NCBI RefSeq assembly: GCF_016745235.1
Contig: NZ_JAELVM010000002.1
Location: 558,001-622,000, forward strand
Direction: 5' to 3'
DNA from: Chryseobacterium endalhagicum
Lineage (GTDB): Bacteria > Bacteroidota > Bacteroidia > Flavobacteriales > Weeksellaceae
DNA: 64,000 nt
Both the position numbers and the translations under genes were made by a program. The notes below the pieces were generated by a model, which was not told the origin of the DNA, did no database searches, and saw nothing but the letters and a program-made list of their open reading frames with translations. Of the stretch, positions 58,698 through 64,000 are shown one piece after another (within the stretch, counting starts at the first letter, position 1; every line of letters begins with the position of its first letter).

Positions 58698-59555
58698 TTA
58701 TTTTAAAAGCTGGTTGAAAGTATCTCCCTGCTTAATATCTCCTGTATTGTAGCCTTTCATAAACCATTCTTTACGCTGGGCAGATGAGCCGTGGGTAAAG
58801 CTTTCCTGGTTTACGTAGCCCTGTGATTTTTTCTGAATATTATCATCACCAACGGCTTCGGCAGCTTCTATAGCAGACTCGATGTCTCCGGGTTCCAAAA
58901 ACTTTTCTCTGCTGTCCGTCTGTCTGGACCATACTCCGGCATAAAAATCAGCCTGAAGTTCTGTGGCAACAGAAACTTTATTCATATCTGCTTCAGAATA
59001 TCTTCCGCTTCTTCTCAATGCATCTACTTTTTGAGTGGTTCCCAAAAGTGTCTGTACATGGTGACCCATTTCGTGGGCCATTACATAAGCTATGGAAAAC
59101 TCTGTAACCTTTGCGCCAAACCGCTCCTGCAGGTCTTTAAAAAAGCTCATATCCATATATACCTTCTGATCGGCCGGGCAGTAGAACGGGCCCATAGCTG
59201 CCTGAGCGGGGCCACATCCGGATTGCGTGGCATCTTCAAATAAGACAACGACAGCCGGCTGATACCTCATTCCGTTTTCGGCAAAAATTTTGGTCCAGGT
59301 CTGTTCATTTTCAGCAGTAATCATGCTTACAAATTCCTTGATTTTGAGCTCATTGGCATTTAATTGTCTCTGTTCGGTAGGGGCAGAACTACCGCCTCCG
59401 GAAGACAGTAAAGATGACGGATCTCCGCCTAAAAAGAATATAATTGCAGCGATGATCAGGGTTCCCAATCCTCCTCCTACAATCGCGCCACCGCCTCCGC
59501 CGCCAGTTCCACGCCTGTCGTCTACGTTGTCGCTTCTATCGTCTGTCCATTTCAT
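58698..59555 (-). CDS. Neutral zinc metallopeptidase (YpfJ-like)
   Basis: A 285-residue putative metalloprotease. The N-terminal part has a Gly-rich segment (GTGGGGGGAIVGGGLGTLIIAAIIFFLGGD) with a transmembrane helix; the catalytic part has VMAHEMGHHVQTLLG, a zinc-binding HExxH (His-Glu-Met-Gly-His), plus ELQADFYAGVWSR with the third ligand Glu. The family (YpfJ, also KPN_02809) is conserved. Substrate not known. Confidence 0.92.
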   Translation of the reverse strand: MKWTDDRSDNVDDRRGTGGGGGGAIVGGGLGTLIIAAIIFFLGGDPSSLLSSGGGSSAPTEQRQLNANELKIKEFVSMITAENEQTWTKIFAENGMRYQPAVVVLFEDATQSGCGPAQAAMGPFYCPADQKVYMDMSFFKDLQERFGAKVTEFSIAYVMAHEMGHHVQTLLGTTQKVDALRRSGRYSEADMNKVSVATELQADFYAGVWSRQTDSREKFLEPGDIESAIEAAEAVGDDNIQKKSQGYVNQESFTHGSSAQRKEWFMKGYNTGDIKQGDTFNQLLK

Positions 59556-59634
59556 AGTAAATTTATTTTTTGCCTTGTAAATTTAAAATAATATCATTAC
59601 TAAATTACTACTTTTGTGAAAAATTACTGCCCGC

Positions 59635-59955
59635 GTGAAAAAAATTAAACTTTGCCTTTTATCAGTTGGAATATTGGCATTTACAGCATGTAAAAAAGAA
59701 AAAGAAGATGAAGTAAACAATGTAGACAAGAGTGGTTCTGTGGAAACTGTGCTTTCTGTTGAGCACCTTGATACTGCAGATGTTCTCATCACTAAACACA
59801 AGATCTGGAAGAATAAAAAACTTTTTAAAGAGATCGTTAAAAAAGATACTATCCCGAGTTTGGGAGATACACTTGTAGGAGGTGAGGATAATGACGGCAA
59901 CAGCCATATCGCCAAAACGAAAAAAGACTATGAATTTTTTATAACGGTTCAATAA
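59635..59955 (+). CDS. Small lipoprotein of unknown function
   Basis: A 106-residue protein that starts with GTG at 59635. Residues 1-18 form a lipoprotein signal with lipobox AFTAC (Cys19). The rest is acidic and Lys-rich with no recognised domain. A -7-like box TACTTTTG is at 59609-59616. It overlaps the next gene by one base. Confidence 0.65.
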   Translation: MKKIKLCLLSVGILAFTACKKEKEDEVNNVDKSGSVETVLSVEHLDTADVLITKHKIWKNKKLFKEIVKKDTIPSLGDTLVGGEDNDGNSHIAKTKKDYEFFITVQ

Positions 59956-60281
59956 TGAAAAAGTCCAGTTCTATAAAATTACTTTTCGTAACAGGAGTAT
60001 TGGCGGCCTGTTCCCAGGAAAAACCAAAAGATCAGAAAGAAAAGAAAGTCTATATGAGGTCTGATACTACGGCTTCATACACCAGATCACACGGCTTTTT
60101 GGCCGGAGTGCTTTTGTATCATGCTTTCAGGCCGTATGGGGCTTACAGCTACGGATCTTATCAAAAGGCCGGTTATTACAGCGATGCAATAAGCACGAAG
60201 TCCAATGTAGGAAGGAATAATTACAAAGGAAATGTCGTAAGGGGAGAGTTGGGAAGAAGTGGTTTCAGTGCATCATCATAA
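59955..60281 (+). CDS. YgiB-like lipoprotein
   Basis: A 108-residue lipoprotein with lipobox LAAC (Cys19). The Tyr/Ser/Gly-rich part (YSYGSYQKAGYYSDAISTKSN, RGELGRSGFSASS) resembles YgiB/DUF1190-type lipoproteins. These are regularly found next to a glutathionylspermidine-synthase-like gene, as here. It overlaps the previous gene by one base and precedes the next by two. Confidence 0.65.
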   Translation: MKKSSSIKLLFVTGVLAACSQEKPKDQKEKKVYMRSDTTASYTRSHGFLAGVLLYHAFRPYGAYSYGSYQKAGYYSDAISTKSNVGRNNYKGNVVRGELGRSGFSASS

Positions 60282-60283
60282 TT

Positions 60284-61411
60284 ATGGAAAGAATTCAGTC
60301 ACAGTTCAGAAAAAACTGGCAGCATAAACTTGAAAATCTTGGGTTCGGTTATCATTCCCTGGATGGTCTCTATTGGGATGAAAGTCACTATTACCAGTTA
60401 ACTACAGAAGAAATTAATACCATAGAAAGTGCAACTGCTGAACTTTGGCAGATGTGCCTGGAAGCAGTGGATTATATTATTGAAAAAAATCTTTGGGAAA
60501 AATTCAATATTCCTGAATGGTTCAGAAATTATATCATCGCAAGCTGGGAAGAAGATCATCCTTCTATCTACGGCAGGTTCGATTTTGGTTTTGATGGGAA
60601 AAACTTAAAGCTGCTGGAATTTAATGCAGATACACCTACTTCATTGTATGAAGGATCTGTGATCCAGTGGTATTGGCTTCAGGAATTATTCCCCTATAAA
60701 GATCAGTTCAATTCTATTCATGAGAAACTGGTGGGATATTGGAAGCACCTTAAAAATTACATGAATCCGCATCATATTTATTTTGCTTCTCTTACCAATA
60801 TTGAAGATGTTACCAATGTGGAATATATGCGGGACTGTGCCTCCCAGGCGGGTTTTGATACGGAATTTATTCCTGTGCAGGATATTGGCTGGGCTGATGA
60901 TGTTTCAGAATTCATTGCAGGAGACCGCTCAGTGATGGAGTATATTTTCAAACTTTATCCTTATGAATGGATCCTTGCGGACGGTTTTGGTGAAAAACTG
61001 GTGAAAAATGGCTTCAGGTCCCAATGGATTGAGCCTGCATGGAAAATTTTACTTTCGTCCAAAGCGATTCTGCCCGTTCTCTGGGAAATGTATCCCGGAC
61101 ATCCGTATCTGCTGGAATCTTATTTTGAACCTAAGCATCTGAAAGATTTTGCTAAAAAACCCATTTATTCAAGAGAAGGAGCGAATGTGATTCTTCATAA
61201 AAATAATATTCCGGTGGAGGAAAATGACGGGATTTATGGTAAAGAAGGCTTTATCTACCAGCAATTATTTGACCTTCCTGATTTTGACGGAAATTATCCG
61301 GTGATAGGAAGTTGGGTGATCGGCCAGGAACCTGCCGGTATTGGGATCAGAGAAAGTGTTCATCTGATCACCAATAACCAAAGCCGTTTTGTTCCCCACC
61401 TTATCGGTTAA
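60284..61411 (+). CDS. Glutathionylspermidine synthase-like ATP-grasp protein (YgiC/YjfC-like)
   Basis: A 375-residue ATP-grasp enzyme that resembles the synthetase half of glutathionylspermidine synthase. Motifs are FDFGFDGKNLKLLEFNADTPTSLYEGSVIQWYWLQ (residues 102-136), the YEWILADGFGEKLVKNG region, YSREGANVILH, and YPVIGSWVIGQEPAGIGIRES at the end. The amidase half is absent. The E. coli counterparts YgiC and YjfC have uncertain substrate. Overlap with the opposite gene is 11 bases. Confidence 0.88.
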   Translation: MERIQSQFRKNWQHKLENLGFGYHSLDGLYWDESHYYQLTTEEINTIESATAELWQMCLEAVDYIIEKNLWEKFNIPEWFRNYIIASWEEDHPSIYGRFDFGFDGKNLKLLEFNADTPTSLYEGSVIQWYWLQELFPYKDQFNSIHEKLVGYWKHLKNYMNPHHIYFASLTNIEDVTNVEYMRDCASQAGFDTEFIPVQDIGWADDVSEFIAGDRSVMEYIFKLYPYEWILADGFGEKLVKNGFRSQWIEPAWKILLSSKAILPVLWEMYPGHPYLLESYFEPKHLKDFAKKPIYSREGANVILHKNNIPVEENDGIYGKEGFIYQQLFDLPDFDGNYPVIGSWVIGQEPAGIGIRESVHLITNNQSRFVPHLIG

Positions 61412-63479
61412 GTTTCTTTTCTTTAAGCCAGAATGAAGTGGACTGGTAAGCGGAAACAGCGTCATTGACCAGTTTCTGATCCGGAGTTTTTACCAGCTTT
61501 TCATCATAATACAGCTTAAATTCAGGAGCCAGATTGCTGGGCTGTAGATTCAGGGTATATTGTTTCACCTTTTTAACCGGTGAAATAATTGTTAAGCGTC
61601 CGTCTTTTAGAAACCCAAGATCCTGATAAGTGGCGATATAAGCTTTAGGCTGGAATTCTTTTTTGAAAACATCCTGACCCAGGAATTTAGATTGATAGCT
61701 GAAATTCAGCAGTCCAAATAATGTAGGCATGACATCGATCTGGGACATCAGCTTGTCAAATTTCTGAGGCTGAATGAAATCTTCAGAGAAAATCATGGCC
61801 GGAATTCTGTATTTGTCTGCCGGAAGTTCGGTTTTTCCTGCGCTGGAAGCACAATGGTCTGCAATGATCACAAAGACTGTGTTTTTATACCAGTCCTGCT
61901 TTTTAGCCATGGCAAAGAACTTTCTAAGGGAATAATCGGTATACTTTACACCTCCGTCACGCGATTTTGCGGTTCCGGGGATATCAATTTTTCCTTCAGG
62001 ATAAGTGAAAGGTCTGTGGTTGGAAACCGTCATCCAGTGATTGAAAAAAGGTTTTCCGGTTTTGGCCTCGGAATTCATCGTCTGAATGGCTTTTTTAGCC
62101 ATATCTTCATCAGCAACACCCCAAACATTGGCAAAGGTGATTTCTTCCGGTTTAAAGTTGTTTCGGTCTACAATATCATAGCCGTTTCCAGCAAAGAAAT
62201 CCTGCATATTGTCGAAATAGCTGTATCCTCCATATAAGAATTTTACATCGTAGCCTTTGGATTTGAATACACTTCCTGTAGTAAATTTATTTTTGTTGTC
62301 GTCTCTTTTGATGATGCTTTCTCCCGCTGTAGGAGGAATACAAAGCGTTAATGCTTCAAGACCCCTTACCGTTCTGTTTCCGGTTGCATACAGATTGGTA
62401 AACATCAGTGAGCGGCTTGCAAGGCTGTCCAGGAAAGGCGTGATTTTCTTTTCTCCGCCATAAAGGGCCATAAAATCGGCAGATAAACTTTCAATAGAGA
62501 TAAGAACTACATTTTTCTTAAGTTCCGGCTGGTCCGCAACTACATTTCTTGGTAATGAAGGATCGGAATACTGGCTTAAAAAGTTCTTTTCTGCCAGTTG
62601 TTGGTTGATCTGCGGATAAAACTGGAAATAATCTAATTCATTGTGCGTAAAAGCCCAGTAGAATTTGGGAAGCCCGTTGTCTTCAATCTCATCGGCAAAA
62701 ACATTGTCAGATCTGATCTGCATTAACGAGGATATCCCGAAAAGACTAATTCCTGAAAGAACGATAAAAGTTCCCAGAAGCATCATCTTCTGTTTAAAAT
62801 TGGGAAGTTCTAAGAGTTCACCTTTTGTCTTTTTATAAATGAACCAGGTCACCGCTAAAGTAACGATCAGGATTGCAGAAAACAAAGGGATCACGGGATA
62901 GCTTTCCATGATGTTGCCGATTACCTCGTTGGTGTATATCAGGTAATCTACAGCAATGAAGTTATAGCGTACTCCAAATTCATTATAGAAGAAATATTCA
63001 CTTACAGCATTGAAGATGATAAGAAGAACATATAGCAAAAGCGTGATGAAATACAGCGTGTTGCGGATTCTGATTCTTTTTGATGGAAGAAAGAGCATCA
63101 AGCCAAAGAAAACAGTCTTTATACCGACAAATGCAAGGGCTACTTCCGTAATAGAACCTCCATACTGATCAAATATATTGTTTGGGATGAGCAGAATGTA
63201 CAGGAAAAACAGTACCAAAGCTCCAAAAATAATATATCCGTAAGGTTTATTGTACTTGGAATCTGACAGGAATAAAAAGTAAACGGCCAATACTGTACTG
63301 GCCAGCGTAAATACAAAAATATCATTCAGCAGACCGATGGACAGGACTTTAATAATTTCAAGGGCACCAAAGCTGGAGGTGGTAATAGGGTGGAATAGAA
63401 AAACGATCCGTATGATCAGTGAAATGATCAGATAGAAAATCCCTACATATAGGAATGGTTTTATTTTGCCTTGAAACAT
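61401..63479 (-). CDS. LtaS-like membrane sulfatase/phosphoglycerol transferase
   Basis: A protein of about 692 residues from ATG at 63479 (FQGKIKPFLYVGIFYLI). The other in-frame ATG at 63527 lies upstream of a -7 box and is unlikely. Five transmembrane helices (about 1-220) are followed by a sulfatase-fold domain: VVLISIESLSADFMALYGG, the nucleophile Thr in GNRTVRGLEALTL, NHWMTVSNHRPFTYPEG and VFVIIADHCASS. In Gram-negatives such proteins transfer phosphoglycerol or phosphoethanolamine to glycans. Substrate unknown. Confidence 0.9.
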   Translation of the reverse strand: MFQGKIKPFLYVGIFYLIISLIIRIVFLFHPITTSSFGALEIIKVLSIGLLNDIFVFTLASTVLAVYFLFLSDSKYNKPYGYIIFGALVLFFLYILLIPNNIFDQYGGSITEVALAFVGIKTVFFGLMLFLPSKRIRIRNTLYFITLLLYVLLIIFNAVSEYFFYNEFGVRYNFIAVDYLIYTNEVIGNIMESYPVIPLFSAILIVTLAVTWFIYKKTKGELLELPNFKQKMMLLGTFIVLSGISLFGISSLMQIRSDNVFADEIEDNGLPKFYWAFTHNELDYFQFYPQINQQLAEKNFLSQYSDPSLPRNVVADQPELKKNVVLISIESLSADFMALYGGEKKITPFLDSLASRSLMFTNLYATGNRTVRGLEALTLCIPPTAGESIIKRDDNKNKFTTGSVFKSKGYDVKFLYGGYSYFDNMQDFFAGNGYDIVDRNNFKPEEITFANVWGVADEDMAKKAIQTMNSEAKTGKPFFNHWMTVSNHRPFTYPEGKIDIPGTAKSRDGGVKYTDYSLRKFFAMAKKQDWYKNTVFVIIADHCASSAGKTELPADKYRIPAMIFSEDFIQPQKFDKLMSQIDVMPTLFGLLNFSYQSKFLGQDVFKKEFQPKAYIATYQDLGFLKDGRLTIISPVKKVKQYTLNLQPSNLAPEFKLYYDEKLVKTPDQKLVNDAVSAYQSTSFWLKEKKLNR

Positions 63480-63505
63480 GTACAATAAATCTAAGTTAAT
63501 TCGCG

Positions 63506-63513
63506 CAAAGATA
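63506..63513 (-). promoter_or_regulatory. Candidate -7 box of the LtaS-like gene
   Basis: TATCTTTG on the minus strand, a full match to TAnnTTTG, 26 bases before the ATG at 63479. No TTG is at 17-23 bases upstream. Confidence 0.4.
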
Positions 63514-63650
63514 GTTTTTGTATACAACTTTTAGAGAAAAAAAGTAGAAATATGATATTTCTTATATTTTTTTTGAATTATTATTGAAGATTTAACGTAT
63601 TCCGTAATTTGAATAAGAAGGTTTAAAATGATGATTGAACGCAGGATATC

Positions 63651-63680
63651 AATAAAAAAGGACTATTAAAAAATAGTCCT
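63651..63680 (-). terminator. Terminator of ribH
   Basis: Stem AGGACTAT/ATAGTCCT with a 6-base loop followed on the minus strand by a T-run. It is 25 bases after the ribH stop. Confidence 0.8.
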
Positions 63681-63705
63681 GTATACTGTTAAGATGTATT
63701 AAAGG

Positions 63706-64000
63706 TTAAGAGTGTCCGAAACCGATATTTCCCTTTTTGTCCGAAAGTTTTCTTTTGAAATCAATCATTCTCAGGGCTGTTACGGCTGCTTCTACGCCTT
63801 TATTGCCTAAATCTCCGCCGCTTCTTGCGATAGACTGCTCTTTGTTGTCATCTGTTAATACACAGAAAATGGTCGGTGTATCTGTCAGTACGTTGCAGTC
63901 TTTGATTCCCTGGGCCACTCCTGCGCTTACAAAGTCGAAATGAGGGGTTTCGCCACGGATGATGCATCCGATAGAAATTACAGCATCATACTTTCTTTCT
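63706..64000 (-). CDS. ribH: 6,7-dimethyl-8-ribityllumazine synthase, 3' part only
   Basis: The last 98 residues of lumazine synthase, the penultimate enzyme of riboflavin synthesis. The visible motifs are AVISIGCIIRGETPHFDFVSAGVAQGIKDC, and PTIFCVLTDDNKEQSIARSGG with GNKGVEAAVTALRMI. The C-terminal tail DKKGNIGFGHS is typical. The start lies beyond the window edge. Confidence 0.95.
   Translation of the reverse strand, partial: ERKYDAVISIGCIIRGETPHFDFVSAGVAQGIKDCNVLTDTPTIFCVLTDDNKEQSIARSGGDLGNKGVEAAVTALRMIDFKRKLSDKKGNIGFGHS

Overview
The window looks like chromosome from a flavobacterium of the Chryseobacterium type. It is AT-rich and carries a type IX secretion C-terminal sorting domain, GLPGLI, DUF4919, DUF3078, DUF2141 and DUF6122 proteins, an S46 peptidase, SusC-like TonB receptor architecture, promoters of the TTG-N19-TAnnTTTG kind, and few Shine-Dalgarno sequences. 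I saw no rRNA, tRNA, CRISPR array or prophage. The genus is inferred from gene content only.

Layout. 1-5.9 kb: start of an S46 dipeptidyl-peptidase, a META lipoprotein, a three-gene secreted/T9SS operon and a LytTR regulator with an altered phosphoacceptor. 6-16.4 kb: hflX, two DUF4919 proteins around a Na+/H+ antiporter, an AlkD-like protein, a run of envelope proteins of unknown role, DUF6122 and a Ca2+/H+ antiporter. 16.5-34.3 kb: a truncated hemoglobin, then a block of about 17 kb entirely on the minus strand. 34.6-42 kb: a TPR/AraC-type regulator and, divergent from it, a small class I lanthipeptide-like locus. 42-64 kb: Kir channel, YkgJ protein, LytTR membrane protein, amidohydrolase, gdhA, dprA, rhomboid, two DUF3078 genes, the suf operon with an inserted GxxExxY cassette, GLPGLI, YpfJ-type peptidase, a YgiB/YgiC-like set, an LtaS-like sulfatase and the end of ribH.

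The most striking content is the minus-strand block at 17.1-34.3 kb. It joins an acyl-chain (type II PKS/FAS) module with a RiPP module. The acyl module has an adenylate-forming enzyme, a 4'-phosphopantetheinyl transferase, FabZ-like dehydratase, ketosynthase-like chain-length factor, ketoreductase, ketosynthase and carrier protein. The RiPP module has four tandem, nearly identical precursor genes of 45-46 codons (27044-27783), an M50 membrane protease and a peptide-arginase-like enzyme that both carry a small winged-helix/PqqD-like N-terminal domain, an alpha/beta hydrolase and an LpxL-like acyltransferase. A TonB receptor, a DUF2141 protein, an S41 and a CPBP protease follow. The inferred product is a ribosomal peptide with Arg-to-ornithine conversion and an unsaturated acyl group. 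The precursors and their links to the enzymes are read from the sequence; the product is a hypothesis.

The second peptide locus (36.56-42.0 kb) encodes a 57-residue GG-leader precursor, a secreted prolyl oligopeptidase and a LanB dehydratase split into two genes. No LanC cyclase or LanT exporter is visible. A further unusual element is a 636-bp cassette with about 74-bp inverted repeats, carrying a GxxExxY gene, placed exactly between sufB and sufC.
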